Notes: generated from the sequence alone by a model not told the origin. Positions 43,198-52,744 are shown, counted from the stretch's first letter. The stretch: DNA of 64,000 nt from Variovorax sp. PBS-H4 (GCF_901827205.1 NZ_LR594675.1:2728001-2792000); one strand, 5' to 3'. Translations and numbers: made by a program.

Positions 43198-44358
43198 ATG
43201 GTCCGTGACCGGCAGAAATTCTCCGACCTGCTCGCCGAGGTGCGTCGGTTCATCCGGACCGAGTGCTTGCCCCTGGAGGAAGAGGTGGATCGCTGCGACG
43301 CCATCCCCGAGCCGCTGGTCCGGCGCATGCGCGAGACCGGCCTCTTCGGCCACAGCATTCCCGAGGCGTATGGCGGCGCGGGCCTGAGCACGGAGGAGCT
43401 GTCGCTGGTGAACATCGAGGTCTCGCAGGCCGCGACAGCTTTCCGGGCGCGCTTCGGCGGCAACACCGGCATCGCCGCCGAATCGATCGTGGTCGACGGA
43501 ACCGAAGCGCAGAAGCAGCAGTATCTGCCGCGCCTCGCCAGCGGCGAGTTGACCGGCTGCTTTGCGCTGACCGAGCCTGAGGCCGGCTCCGACGCGACAG
43601 CGCAGGCCACCGTGGCGGTGCGCGAGAACGATGGCTATGTGATCACCGGCAGGAAGTGCTTCATCACCAATGCGCCCATCGCGAGCCTGTTCACCGTCTT
43701 CGCCAGGACAGACCCCGGCAAGAAGGGGGCCGACGGCATCAGTGCCTTCCTCGTCGAACGCGGCGCGCCGGGGCTGTCGACCTCGCAGCCCTGCCGCAAG
43801 ATGGGGCAGCACGGCTCGCCGGTGGGCGAGGTCATCCTCGAGCGTGTTCGTGTTCCGGCGTCGGCCATCGTCGGCGGCCTCGAGGGGCAGGGCTTTCGCA
43901 CGGCCCTGAAGACGCTGAACAAGCAGCGCATCAACCTGGCCGCCTTGTGCGTCGGGCCCGCGATTCGCCTGGTGGAGGAAATGGCGCGGCATGCGCAGTC
44001 GCGCCGGCAGTTCGGCCAGCACATCGGCGACTTCCAGCTCGTGCAGCAGATGATCGCCGAGAGCAACACCGAGGTGCATGCGGCGCGCGCGCTCGTGCTG
44101 GAGACCGCGCGCAAGCGCGACGATGGCGCCGATGTCACCATGGAAGCGTCCATGTGCAAGCTCTTCGCCTCCGAGGCCTGCGGCCGGATCGCGGACCGGG
44201 CCGTGCAGGTGTTCGGAGGCCGTGGCTACATCGCCGGCAACGTGGCCGAGCGCTTCTACCGCGACGTACGCCTTTTTCGTCTGTACGAGGGGACGAGCCA
44301 GATTCACCTCGTCAACATTGCCAGGCGCACCATGGCATCGGTGCAGGCGCAGCCGTGA
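43198..44358 (+). CDS. Acyl-CoA dehydrogenase
   Basis: A 386-aa FAD-dependent dehydrogenase introducing a 2,3-double bond into an acyl-CoA. Visible: ETGLFGHSIPEAYGGAGLST, the FAD-binding CFALTEPEAGSD, RRQFGQHIGDFQLVQQMIAE, QVFGGRGYIAGNVAERFYRD and the catalytic-Glu segment LYEGTSQIHLVNIAR. Start ATG 43198 has a strong gggagagg site; the longer frame upstream is not protein-like. It is divergent from LysR. Chain length not predictable, but the GGN-type loop and CaiB context suggest a branched, aromatic or dicarboxyl substrate. Confidence 0.94.
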   Translation: MVRDRQKFSDLLAEVRRFIRTECLPLEEEVDRCDAIPEPLVRRMRETGLFGHSIPEAYGGAGLSTEELSLVNIEVSQAATAFRARFGGNTGIAAESIVVDGTEAQKQQYLPRLASGELTGCFALTEPEAGSDATAQATVAVRENDGYVITGRKCFITNAPIASLFTVFARTDPGKKGADGISAFLVERGAPGLSTSQPCRKMGQHGSPVGEVILERVRVPASAIVGGLEGQGFRTALKTLNKQRINLAALCVGPAIRLVEEMARHAQSRRQFGQHIGDFQLVQQMIAESNTEVHAARALVLETARKRDDGADVTMEASMCKLFASEACGRIADRAVQVFGGRGYIAGNVAERFYRDVRLFRLYEGTSQIHLVNIARRTMASVQAQP

Positions 44359-44367
44359 GACGCACTC

Positions 44368-44407
44368 GTCGTCTTCGGCAATTCCCTCAAGGCTGACCGA
44401 CGACGAC
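44368..44407. terminator. Hairpin between convergent acyl-CoA dehydrogenase and GH13 genes
   Basis: GTCGTCTTCGG (44368-44378) pairs with CCGACGACGAC (44397-44407) with one mismatch. It covers the end of the GH13 gene and begins ten bases after the dehydrogenase stop. No T-run on either side; it could still serve as a bidirectional transcription barrier. Confidence 0.4.
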
Positions 44408-46000
44408 ACCTTCGTACGGTTGCAGTAGCAGCGTCCCTTTTTCAATCTGCTCGGCGCGGGTGGGATCCGTCGATGCCAGCACGATCGACCGGTTCGGCAC
44501 CATTCCGGCCGGCAGGGCGGCGGCCGTGGCGCCGAAGTTCAGCAGCACCACCACCCGCTGGCCCTCGAAGGTGCGTGCATACGCCAGCACGTCCTCGCTT
44601 TCCAGGCTCTCGTAGCGGCCCCGGTTCAGCGCCGGCCGCGCCCGCCGCAGCGCAATGAGCCGCCGATACAGCGTCAGCATGGATCCTGCGTCTGCCGTCT
44701 GCGATTCGACGTTGCGGCGGGCCCAGTCGTCGGCCAGGCGCAGCCACGGGGTGCCGGTGGTGAAGCCTGCGTGCAGTGCACTGCTCCACTGCATCGGCGT
44801 TCGCACCGGATCGCGGCCTTGGCCCAGGCCCGGCGCGCTCTTCTCGCTCGGGTCCTGCACTTCTTCCGGCGGAATGGCAACGTCCGTCATGCCGATCTCG
44901 TCGCCGTAGTAGAGCGTGGGTGTTCCGCGCAGCGTGAGCAGCAGCATGGCCGCGAGCCGCGCCATCTGCGGACCGACGCGGCTCGCGATGCGGGGCTTGT
45001 CGTGGTTGCCCAGCACCCAGTTCGGTGCGGCGCCGGCAGGCAGGGCGGCTTCGTAATCGCGCACCAGCTGGCCGATGTCCCGGGCCTGCCACGTCGCGCC
45101 GATCAGCTGGAAGTTGAAGGGAAGCTGCACCCCTTGGAGCACGCCGTCGTCGCCGAGCCCGTAATACGCCACCAGGCGTGGGAGCGGCAGGTAGAGCTCG
45201 CCCACCAGCACACGCGCCGAGGCCGCACTGCTGAATGCATCGACCACGCGCCGGATCTCCGCCACGATCTCCCGCATCTCGGGCTGGTCGGTGTTGTGCT
45301 GCGGTATCCAGCGCAGCACCGGATGCTGCCCCTCGACGAAGGCCGGATTGGGCGGGTTGTCGCGGAACTGCGCGTCCTTGACGAGATCGGAGAGCACGTC
45401 GACGCGAAAGCCGTCCACGCCGCGCCGCAGCCAGAAGCGCAGCACCTCGTACATCGCCGCGCGGACCTCGGGGTTGCGCCAGTTGAGATCGGGCTGCTCC
45501 TTCAGGAACGAATGGCTGTAGTACTGGCCGGTGGCGGGATCGAGCGTCCAGGCAGCGCCTCCGAAATTGCTGACCCAGTTGTTGGGTGGACCGCCATCGG
45601 GCGCCGGATCGCGCCACAGGTACCAGTCGCGCCGCGGATCGTCGCGTGCGCTGCGGCTCTGCATGAACCAGGGATGCCGGTCGGAGGTGTGGCAGGGCAC
45701 GAAGTCGATGATGAGCTTGAGCCCTCGCGCGTGCACCTCGCCGACCAGGGCATCGAAGCCGGCCAACGTGCCGAAGCGCGGATCGATGTCGCAGTGGTCG
45801 GCGATGTCATAGCCGAAATCCACCATGGGAGAAGGAAAGATCGGCGAGATCCAGAGGGCGTCGACGCCGAGGGCGACCAGGTGGTCGAGCCGCGCGCGGA
45901 TGCCGTCGAGGTCGCCGATGCCGTCGCCGTTGCTGTCTTGGAACGACCTCGGGTAGACCTGGTAGAAGATGCCGTGGCGCCACCAGTCGTCTGCCGACAT
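44387..46000 (-). CDS. GH13 alpha-glucosidase-type glycoside hydrolase
   Basis: A 537-aa retaining alpha-glucoside hydrolase. Catalytic nucleophile D201 (DGFRVDVLSD), acid/base E268 (RVLVGELYLP) and transition-state H333/D334 (VLGNHDKPRI) are intact. Region I reads DFVPCHTSDRHPWF: the family's usual Asn before His is Cys (residue 103). No signal peptide, so it acts on imported oligosaccharides. ATG 46000 is chosen over 46006 because aagg lies six bases ahead of it. It follows the GH3 gene by ten bases in a leftward operon. Confidence 0.93.
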   Translation of the reverse strand: MSADDWWRHGIFYQVYPRSFQDSNGDGIGDLDGIRARLDHLVALGVDALWISPIFPSPMVDFGYDIADHCDIDPRFGTLAGFDALVGEVHARGLKLIIDFVPCHTSDRHPWFMQSRSARDDPRRDWYLWRDPAPDGGPPNNWVSNFGGAAWTLDPATGQYYSHSFLKEQPDLNWRNPEVRAAMYEVLRFWLRRGVDGFRVDVLSDLVKDAQFRDNPPNPAFVEGQHPVLRWIPQHNTDQPEMREIVAEIRRVVDAFSSAASARVLVGELYLPLPRLVAYYGLGDDGVLQGVQLPFNFQLIGATWQARDIGQLVRDYEAALPAGAAPNWVLGNHDKPRIASRVGPQMARLAAMLLLTLRGTPTLYYGDEIGMTDVAIPPEEVQDPSEKSAPGLGQGRDPVRTPMQWSSALHAGFTTGTPWLRLADDWARRNVESQTADAGSMLTLYRRLIALRRARPALNRGRYESLESEDVLAYARTFEGQRVVVLLNFGATAAALPAGMVPNRSIVLASTDPTRAEQIEKGTLLLQPYEGVVVGQP

Positions 46001-46010
46001 CTTCATCCTT

Positions 46011-48155
46011 TCAACACAACTCGACGACCTGGCGCAGCAACCCTGTCGGCTCGGCACTCGGTCCGGCGAGGATCTCGACCTCGCCCGCCTCGAACTGGGG
46101 CTGCAGGTCCGGGCCGAGGTGGCGCAGCTCGGCCGCCGGCAGTTCCAGCTTCACGGAGCCGGCTTCGCCGGGCTTCAATCGCAGCTTCGCGAAGCCCTTG
46201 AGTTCCAGCAGCGGCCGGGTAACGCGGCTCAGCTTGTGGCGAACGAAAAGGAAGACCGTCTCTTCGGCCTCGCGCGCGCCGACGTTGCGCAGGCGCAGGC
46301 TGATCGCAAGCCGATCCTGTTCGCGCACGCGCCGCGGCTCGACCTGGAGCTCGCCGTAGTCGAACCGGCCGTAGGTCAGGCCGTGGCCGAAGTCGTACAG
46401 CGGCGTATTGGCCACGTCCAGGTACTTGCTCGTGTAGTGGTCGGCGGGATTCATCGGCCGGCCAGTGGGGCGCTGGCCGAAGAAGATCGGCACCTGCCCG
46501 AGGGCGCGCGGCCAGCTCATGGTCGTGCGACCGCCAGGCGACACGCGGCCGGTCAGCACGTCGGCCATCGCATGGCCGGCCTCGACGCCGAGGAACCACG
46601 CTGCCAGCAGCGCATCGGCGTGTTCGGCCAGCCAGGGGACGACCAGCGGGCGGCCCGAGAACAGCACCACGATGACGGGGATGCCTAGCGTGCGCGCGCG
46701 GGCGATCACCGCTTCGGCCAGGGCCTGCTGCAGCCCGGGGAGGGCAGGCGTGGCGCGGCTCGCCGCCTCGCCGCTCATCGGCGCGCGCTCGCCCAGGCAC
46801 AACAGCACGGCGTCGGCGCCATTGCACAGCTGCGCGGCGGCTTCGATGCCGCTGTCGTCTGCATCCTCGATGCCGACGCCTGTCGCATGGCGGATGTCGG
46901 TCTGCGGCAGCGCGGCGCGCAGGCCGGCCAGCACGCTGACGGCCGGCTCGTGTTCGCCGGCACCCCACCAGGGGCCTTTCATCTCGGTGCTCGCGTCGGC
47001 CAGCGGGCCGATGACGCACAGCGTCTTCGCATGCGCAGGCAAGGGAAGGGCGTCGCGCTCGTTCTTCAGCATGACGATCGACTTGCTTGCGACCTCACGC
47101 GCCAGCGCGTGCCGCTCGGCGATGGCTGCCGCCGGCTCCGGTGCCGCGCCGCGGCGGTAGGGGTCGTCGAACAGGCCGAGCTGCTCCTTGAGCCGCAGCA
47201 CGCGGCGCACGCTCGTGTCGATCTCCTCGATGGTCACGCGGCCCTGCTCGAGCGCGATCGGCAGGCCCTTGCGGTACGCGTCGGCCATCATGTCGATGTC
47301 GACGCCGGCCTTCAGCGCCAGCACCGCGGCGTCGGCGAGATCGGCGGCCACGCCGTGCTTGATGAGCTCCCCGATGGCGTTGTAGTCGCTGACGATGACG
47401 CCGTCGAAGCCCATCTCGCCGCGCAGCCAGTCGCGCAGCAAGGGGATGTGCGCCGTCATCGGCACGCCGTTGAGATCGGTGAAGGCCGGCATCAGCGTCG
47501 CGACGCCGGCGCGGACTGCCGCCGCGAAGCCCGGCAGATGCACCTCGCGCAGGGTTCGCTCGGAGATGTCCACCGCAGCGTACTCCCGACCGGCAGTGAC
47601 CGCGCCGTAGGCGACGAAATGCTTCGCACAGGCGGCCAGCGATTCGGCAGACGACAGGTCGGCCCCCTGGAAGCCGCGCACCTTGGCCTGCGCCATGCGC
47701 GCGTTGAGCCAGGGGTCTTCGCCCGGGCCCTCGGCAGTGCGGCCCCAGCGGGGATCGCGCGACACGTCGAGCATCGGCGCGAAAGTCATCGCCAGCCCGT
47801 CGGCGGCGCCTTCGCGCGCAGCCTCGCGCGCCGTGCGTTCCCAGAGAGCTTCATCGAAGATGCCTGCCTCCGCGGGCGGGATCGGAAAGAGCGTGCGATG
47901 CCCGTGGATGATGTCCAGGCCGATCAGCAGCGGAATGCCCAGGCGTGACTTCTCGACCGCCAGCCGCTGCATCTCGTGCACATGCCCGGCGCCGACCATG
48001 TTGAGCAGGTTGCCGACGGACCCGTCGATGATCGACTGCGTGGAGTCCCCTGCAAGCACCGGCCCGGTGACCGTGTAGCTGGACGCTGTCATCGTCAGCT
48101 GGCCCAGCTTTTCGGACAAGGTCATCCTTGCCATGAGGGTGTCGATACGACTCAT
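46011..48155 (-). CDS. bglX: GH3 beta-glucosidase (BglX-like)
   Basis: A 714-aa GH3 enzyme. MTLSEKLGQLTM begins the TIM barrel; the RDPRWGRTAEGPGEDPWL and KHFVAYGAVTAGREY substrate segments are present; the nucleophile is D257 in GVIVSDYNAIGE. A second alpha/beta domain and a fibronectin-III-like C-terminal domain follow. Unlike E. coli periplasmic BglX there is no signal peptide, so it should act in the cytoplasm. GH3 enzymes of this type often prefer beta-1,2-linked (sophorose) oligosaccharides, which fits the GH144-like gene encoded divergently. A ggag site precedes ATG 48155. Confidence 0.93.
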   Translation of the reverse strand: MSRIDTLMARMTLSEKLGQLTMTASSYTVTGPVLAGDSTQSIIDGSVGNLLNMVGAGHVHEMQRLAVEKSRLGIPLLIGLDIIHGHRTLFPIPPAEAGIFDEALWERTAREAAREGAADGLAMTFAPMLDVSRDPRWGRTAEGPGEDPWLNARMAQAKVRGFQGADLSSAESLAACAKHFVAYGAVTAGREYAAVDISERTLREVHLPGFAAAVRAGVATLMPAFTDLNGVPMTAHIPLLRDWLRGEMGFDGVIVSDYNAIGELIKHGVAADLADAAVLALKAGVDIDMMADAYRKGLPIALEQGRVTIEEIDTSVRRVLRLKEQLGLFDDPYRRGAAPEPAAAIAERHALAREVASKSIVMLKNERDALPLPAHAKTLCVIGPLADASTEMKGPWWGAGEHEPAVSVLAGLRAALPQTDIRHATGVGIEDADDSGIEAAAQLCNGADAVLLCLGERAPMSGEAASRATPALPGLQQALAEAVIARARTLGIPVIVVLFSGRPLVVPWLAEHADALLAAWFLGVEAGHAMADVLTGRVSPGGRTTMSWPRALGQVPIFFGQRPTGRPMNPADHYTSKYLDVANTPLYDFGHGLTYGRFDYGELQVEPRRVREQDRLAISLRLRNVGAREAEETVFLFVRHKLSRVTRPLLELKGFAKLRLKPGEAGSVKLELPAAELRHLGPDLQPQFEAGEVEILAGPSAEPTGLLRQVVELC

Positions 48156-48282
48156 CGAAGAACTCCAGAATGCAACCCAGGGGGCTCAATAATGGCATGC
48201 TGCGGGGGGTCGCCGGCCGCGTAGCGCCGAGGCCTCGATGAAACCAAACGTGACGCACCCCCGTCGACGAAAGGAGCTGTTG

Positions 48283-49566
48283 GTGTTGAAGGATGACCGA
48301 AACCCGAGGGCCCTGGCGGCCCTGCCCGATGAAGACTTGATCGAGGCCGTGCAGCGCCAGACCTTCCGCTATTTCTGGGACGGCGCGGATGCCACCAGCG
48401 GGCTGGCGCTCGACCGCCGCTCGCTCGCCGGCGACACCGATGGGGACAAGGCCGCGATCGGCGGCACGGGCTTCGGCGTCATGGCCTTGATCGTCGCGGT
48501 CGAGCGCGGCTGGGTGACGCGGGACGCAGCACTTGACCGCCTGCGGCGCATGCTCGACGCCCTGTTCCGTGCCACCCGCTATCACGGCGCCTTCGCGCAC
48601 TTCATCCATGGGCCGAGCGGCAAGACGATCCCGATGGGCGCCAAGGACGACGCTGGCGATCTGGTCGAGACCTCGTTCCTCATGATGGGCCTGCTGTGCG
48701 TGCGCCAGTACTTCAGCGAAGACACGGCCGCTGCGCGCCGGCTGCGCGCCGACATCGACACGCTCTGGCACGAGGTCGAATGGGACTGGTTCACCCAGGG
48801 CGGGCAGGACGTGCTGTACTGGCACTGGAGCCCGAACCACGGCTGGGCGATGAACCATCAGATCCACGGCTGGAACGAGTGCCTCATCACCTACTTCCTG
48901 GCCGCGGCCGCGCCGCGCCATGCGATCGATCCGCGGGTCTATCACCGCGGCTACGCCAGCGGGCCCGACTTCATCAACGGTCGGCAGTACTACGGCATCG
49001 ACATGCCGCTGGGCTCGGCCTACGGCGGGCCGCTGTTCTTCACGCACTATTCGTTCTGCGGCCTCGATCCGCACGGGCTGAAGGACCGCTACGCGGACTA
49101 CTGGGATCTCAACAGCCGCCACCTGCGGATCAACCGCGCCCATTGCATTGCCAACCCCCGGGGCTACCCGGGCTACGGCGAATCGTGCTGGGGCCTGACG
49201 GCCAGCGACGACCCGGACGGCTACCTCGCGCACGACCCGAGCAACGACAACGGCACCATCTCGCCGACGGCTGCGCTGGCCAGCTTGCCGTACGCACCTG
49301 CCGAAGTGATGCAGGTGGTGCGGCATTTCCTCGGCGTGCATGGCACGCGGGTGTGGAAGGACTTCGGCTTCGTCGATGCGTTCTGCGAACGGCGCGGCTG
49401 GTTCGCCGAAACCCATCTCGCCATCGACCAGGGCCCGATCGTGGTGATGATGGAGAACCATCGGACGGGCCTCCTGTGGAAGCTGTTCATGAGCGCGCCC
49501 GAAGTCCAGACCGGGCTGCGGCGCCTGGACTTCACCAGCCCGCATCTCGCGGCATCGGAGGCATGA
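48283..49566 (+). CDS. GH144/glycoamylase-like glucan hydrolase
   Basis: A 427-aa (alpha/alpha)6-barrel protein from GTG 48283, chosen for its aaggag site six bases upstream; ATG 48238 would add 15 residues without a site. Landmarks: LIEAVQRQTFRYFWDGADAT at the start, GGTGFGVMALIVAVERGWVT, GDLVETSFLMMGLLCVRQYF, HGWNECLITYFLAAAA and NGTISPTAALASLPYAPAEV. These belong to the glycoamylase-like domain found in GH144 endo-beta-1,2-glucanases and at the end of cyclic beta-1,2-glucan synthases. No signal peptide, so cytoplasmic. It overlaps the GH15 gene by four bases (ATGA). Confidence 0.86.
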   Translation: MLKDDRNPRALAALPDEDLIEAVQRQTFRYFWDGADATSGLALDRRSLAGDTDGDKAAIGGTGFGVMALIVAVERGWVTRDAALDRLRRMLDALFRATRYHGAFAHFIHGPSGKTIPMGAKDDAGDLVETSFLMMGLLCVRQYFSEDTAAARRLRADIDTLWHEVEWDWFTQGGQDVLYWHWSPNHGWAMNHQIHGWNECLITYFLAAAAPRHAIDPRVYHRGYASGPDFINGRQYYGIDMPLGSAYGGPLFFTHYSFCGLDPHGLKDRYADYWDLNSRHLRINRAHCIANPRGYPGYGESCWGLTASDDPDGYLAHDPSNDNGTISPTAALASLPYAPAEVMQVVRHFLGVHGTRVWKDFGFVDAFCERRGWFAETHLAIDQGPIVVMMENHRTGLLWKLFMSAPEVQTGLRRLDFTSPHLAASEA

Positions 49567-50954
49567 GCTCGCGCGCGACCCACCTGCAAGACCCGGCGTT
49601 CGAGTCCTGGCTCGACACCCAGCTGGGCTGTTCGGCGAAGGCGATGTTGTCCAGCATCTCGCCGGTGTCGATCGTCAAGGATCGCTCCGGCTTCGGCCAG
49701 ACCGTGCGGCCGATCGCCGGTGCCATCGTCGCCTCGCCCGTGCTCGGCAGCTATGACCCGGACCCGGACTACTTCTTCCATTGGTTCCGCGACTCCGCCG
49801 TGGTCATCGATGCCCTGCGCCTGCTCTACGTCGACCGGCGCGTCGGCGACGAAGCCCTGCAGCATCTGCGCGACTTCACCGGCTTCAGCCTTGCCCTGAA
49901 CGGGCTCGACGGCCGCGCGATTGCCGCGGTGTCCGACCGCAGGTCGCGGGTGGCGCCCGACTTGCTGCAGTACCTGCGCGATGACGCAGAACTCGCGAGC
50001 GTCCACGGCACGGTCTCCGCCGAGACGCGGGTGAATCCCGACGGCACGCTCGACATCCTGCGATGGCCGCGCCCCCAGCACGACGGGCCGGCGCTGCGCG
50101 CGCTGGCGCTGCTGCGCTGGGTGAATGGCGGGTACCTCGACCCCTCCCTGCTGGCGGAAGTGGGGGCCTTGATCCGCCTGGACCTCGACTTCACGCTGCG
50201 TCACTGGCCCGAGCCTTCGTACGACATCTGGGAGGAGGAAAGCGGCCATCACTACTACACGCTGCGCGTCTCGGCGGCCGCGCTGGCCCAGGGTGCGGCA
50301 TGGCTCGAGGGCCTGGGCGACACGGCGCAGGCGCAGCGCTGTCGGGAGGCGTCGCAGGCCGCACTCACCCAGCTCGACGGGTATTGGGTGAACGAACAGG
50401 CAGGCGATGGCGATGCGGCGCCGGGCTACTACCGCTCACGCGTGCTGGCGGACGGCCGGCCGAGTGCGAAGGCGCTGGACATCGCGGTGATCCTGTCGGC
50501 GATCCATGCCCTCGGTACCGAGCCCGCCCATGGCCCGGCCGATCCACGCATGCAGGCCACGCTGGCCCGGCTCGAGGCGCTGTTCGATGCGGCCTACCCG
50601 ATCAACCACGGCCGTCCCGAAGGCCGCGGCCCGGCGATGGGCCGGTACGCCGGCGACGTGTACTACTCGGGGGGCGCGTACTACTTCTCGACGCTCGGCG
50701 CCGCCGAGTTCTGCTTCCGCGCCGCGGCGGCGGGCGGCGATGCACGCCACCAGAGCCAATGGACACAGCGCGGAGATGCCTACCTCGCCACGGTACGCGC
50801 GTACACGCCGGCCAATGGCGATCTGTCGGAGCAGTTCGATCAGCGCAGCGGCGTGCAGACCTCGGCGAAGCAACTGGCCTGGAGCCATGCCGCATTCATC
50901 TCGTGTGTCTCGGCGCGCAGGGTCGCGGCCGCAGGCCAGCCGCGGCGGCAATGA
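49563..50954 (+). CDS. GH15 glucoamylase-type glycoside hydrolase
   Basis: A 463-aa inverting exo-hydrolase with an (alpha/alpha)6 barrel. YFFHWFRDSAVVIDALRLL (residues about 70-88) is the substrate entry motif; the general acid is Glu224 in SYDIWEEESGHHYY; the general base is Glu423 in GDLSEQFDQRSG. GH15 enzymes release beta-glucose from alpha-1,4 glucans, or act on other alpha-glucosides. No signal peptide. ATG 49563 overlaps the GH144-like stop (ATGA), and its own stop overlaps the ABC gene start the same way. Confidence 0.93.
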   Translation: MSSRATHLQDPAFESWLDTQLGCSAKAMLSSISPVSIVKDRSGFGQTVRPIAGAIVASPVLGSYDPDPDYFFHWFRDSAVVIDALRLLYVDRRVGDEALQHLRDFTGFSLALNGLDGRAIAAVSDRRSRVAPDLLQYLRDDAELASVHGTVSAETRVNPDGTLDILRWPRPQHDGPALRALALLRWVNGGYLDPSLLAEVGALIRLDLDFTLRHWPEPSYDIWEEESGHHYYTLRVSAAALAQGAAWLEGLGDTAQAQRCREASQAALTQLDGYWVNEQAGDGDAAPGYYRSRVLADGRPSAKALDIAVILSAIHALGTEPAHGPADPRMQATLARLEALFDAAYPINHGRPEGRGPAMGRYAGDVYYSGGAYYFSTLGAAEFCFRAAAAGGDARHQSQWTQRGDAYLATVRAYTPANGDLSEQFDQRSGVQTSAKQLAWSHAAFISCVSARRVAAAGQPRRQ

Positions 50955-52744
50955 GCGCGGCGTCGCCGAATCTCGCCGAGCCGGCCGTCAAGACCGGTGT
51001 GGTCCGCCAGGTCGGTGAACTGCTCGGCGCGGTGCGAGTGTCCGCGGTCGGGAAAACGCTTGCCGCGCTTTCAGGCGGGATCGTGGTGGTCATCGCGCTC
51101 ACGGCCTACGGGCAGATCTCGCTCAACAGCTGGAACAAGCCGTTCTACGACGCGATCTCGCGTCGCGATGTCGGCGACTTCATCGAACAACTCGGCATCT
51201 TCGCGATGATTGCGGGCGTGCTGCTGGTGCTGAACGTGGCGCAGCGGTGGCTGGTCGAAACCTTGCAGCTGAAGTTGCGAGAGGCCTTGGTCACCGACCT
51301 CGTCGGGCTGTGGCTGCAGCCGCGCCGGGCGTTCTGGCTCCAGGGCAGCGGCCCCATCGGTGCCCATCCGGACCAGCGCATGCACGACGACACGTTGAAG
51401 CTGTGCGACCTGTCGGTCGGCCTTGGCGTGGGGCTGCTGCAGGCAGCGATGCTGTTCGGCAGCTTCGCAAGCGTGCTGTGGGTTCTCTCGAAGGACTTCA
51501 ACATCTTCTTCGACGGCAAGGACCATGCCTTGCCGGGTTTCATGCTGTGGGCCGCGATTCTCTATGCGGTCGCCGGCTCGTTGATGACCTACTGGGTCGG
51601 CAAGGGCCTCGTGTTGCGCAACGCCGAGCGCTACGCGCGCGAAGGTGAGTTGCGCTTCTCGCTGACGCGCATCAACGAGCATCTCGACGGGATTTCACTG
51701 GCCGGCGGCGAGCCCGACGAAAAACGGCGCGTCGCCCTGCACCTGGGCGAAGTCCTGCATGCCACGTCGCGCGTGGTGCTCGGGCTGACCAACCTGACGT
51801 GGGTCACCGCGGGCTTCGGCTGGGTCACCGTCATCGCGCCGCTGCTGGTTGCGGCACCGCTGTACTTCACCGGGAAGGTGTCGTTCGGGGGCCTGATGAT
51901 GGCCGCTGCCGCCTTCACGCAGGCGCAGTCGTCGCTGCGCTGGTTCGTCGACAACTTCAGCCTCATTGCGGACTGGCGGGCCACGCTGCTGCGCGTCGCC
52001 GGCCTGCGCCAGGTGCTGGCGGCCGAGCTGGAGGCGCAGCCCTTGGGCAGCCGCATCGTCTATGAGGAGAGCGAAGCCCGAACCCTCGAGATCGAAGCGC
52101 TCGAGGTCCGCGCCTGGATCGGCCATGACCGGCTCGACGCCTCGGACCTCGTGGTGCACGCCGGTCAGCGCCTGTTGATCCTGGGCACGCCCGGCACCGA
52201 GAAGACCTTGCTGTTCCGGGCGCTCGCGGGTCTGTGGCCCTGGGGTTCCGGCACGGTGCGCCTGCCCCGCGGCGAGACGATCCACTACATGCCGCGCGGT
52301 ACGCCCTACCTTCCCCGCGGCACCCTGGCCGAGGCGTTGTCGTACGGGATGGCGCCATCGAGCTACGAGAGAGATGCCATGGCATCCGCGCTGGAGAGCG
52401 TGGGCCTCCAGCGGCTGGCGCCCCTGCTGGACACGACGGGCCGCTGGGAGCGCGAGCTCAGCATGGACGAGCAGCTGCGGCTGGGCTTCGCCCGCGTGGT
52501 GCTGCAGGCGCCGCCCTGGCTGGTGATGGACGAAGCCTTCGGTGCGTTCGACGACGACACGCTCGAACTCATCATCGACGTGCTGACCACCAGGCTCGCG
52601 CACACGGGCATCGTCCACATCGGCTCGGCCGGAGAGGCGCACGGCCGGCTGTTCACGCAGGTGGTGCATCTGGTCAAGGCGCCAGTGGTCGAGCCGGTCG
52701 CACCGGATGATGCGCAGCCAGCCGCGCACGAGGATGCCCAATGA
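50951..52744 (+). CDS. SbmA/BacA-like ABC-D transporter with degenerate ATPase domain
   Basis: A 597-aa ABC subfamily D half-transporter (ABC_membrane_2 plus NBD). The membrane half has six helices and the family loop LNSWNKPFYDAISRRDVGDF. The NBD is degenerate at three places: Walker A reads GTPGTEKT (Glu417 before the catalytic Lys418, normally Gly), the signature is ELSMDEQLR instead of LSGGEQ, and the H-loop region is IVHIGSAGEAH with no switch His where SVGHR is expected. Walker B LVMDEAFGAFD is kept. It overlaps both neighbours by four bases. Such transporters move peptides, lipids or oligosaccharides; here a glucan fragment is plausible. Confidence 0.9.
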   Translation: MSAASPNLAEPAVKTGVVRQVGELLGAVRVSAVGKTLAALSGGIVVVIALTAYGQISLNSWNKPFYDAISRRDVGDFIEQLGIFAMIAGVLLVLNVAQRWLVETLQLKLREALVTDLVGLWLQPRRAFWLQGSGPIGAHPDQRMHDDTLKLCDLSVGLGVGLLQAAMLFGSFASVLWVLSKDFNIFFDGKDHALPGFMLWAAILYAVAGSLMTYWVGKGLVLRNAERYAREGELRFSLTRINEHLDGISLAGGEPDEKRRVALHLGEVLHATSRVVLGLTNLTWVTAGFGWVTVIAPLLVAAPLYFTGKVSFGGLMMAAAAFTQAQSSLRWFVDNFSLIADWRATLLRVAGLRQVLAAELEAQPLGSRIVYEESEARTLEIEALEVRAWIGHDRLDASDLVVHAGQRLLILGTPGTEKTLLFRALAGLWPWGSGTVRLPRGETIHYMPRGTPYLPRGTLAEALSYGMAPSSYERDAMASALESVGLQRLAPLLDTTGRWERELSMDEQLRLGFARVVLQAPPWLVMDEAFGAFDDDTLELIIDVLTTRLAHTGIVHIGSAGEAHGRLFTQVVHLVKAPVVEPVAPDDAQPAAHEDAQ

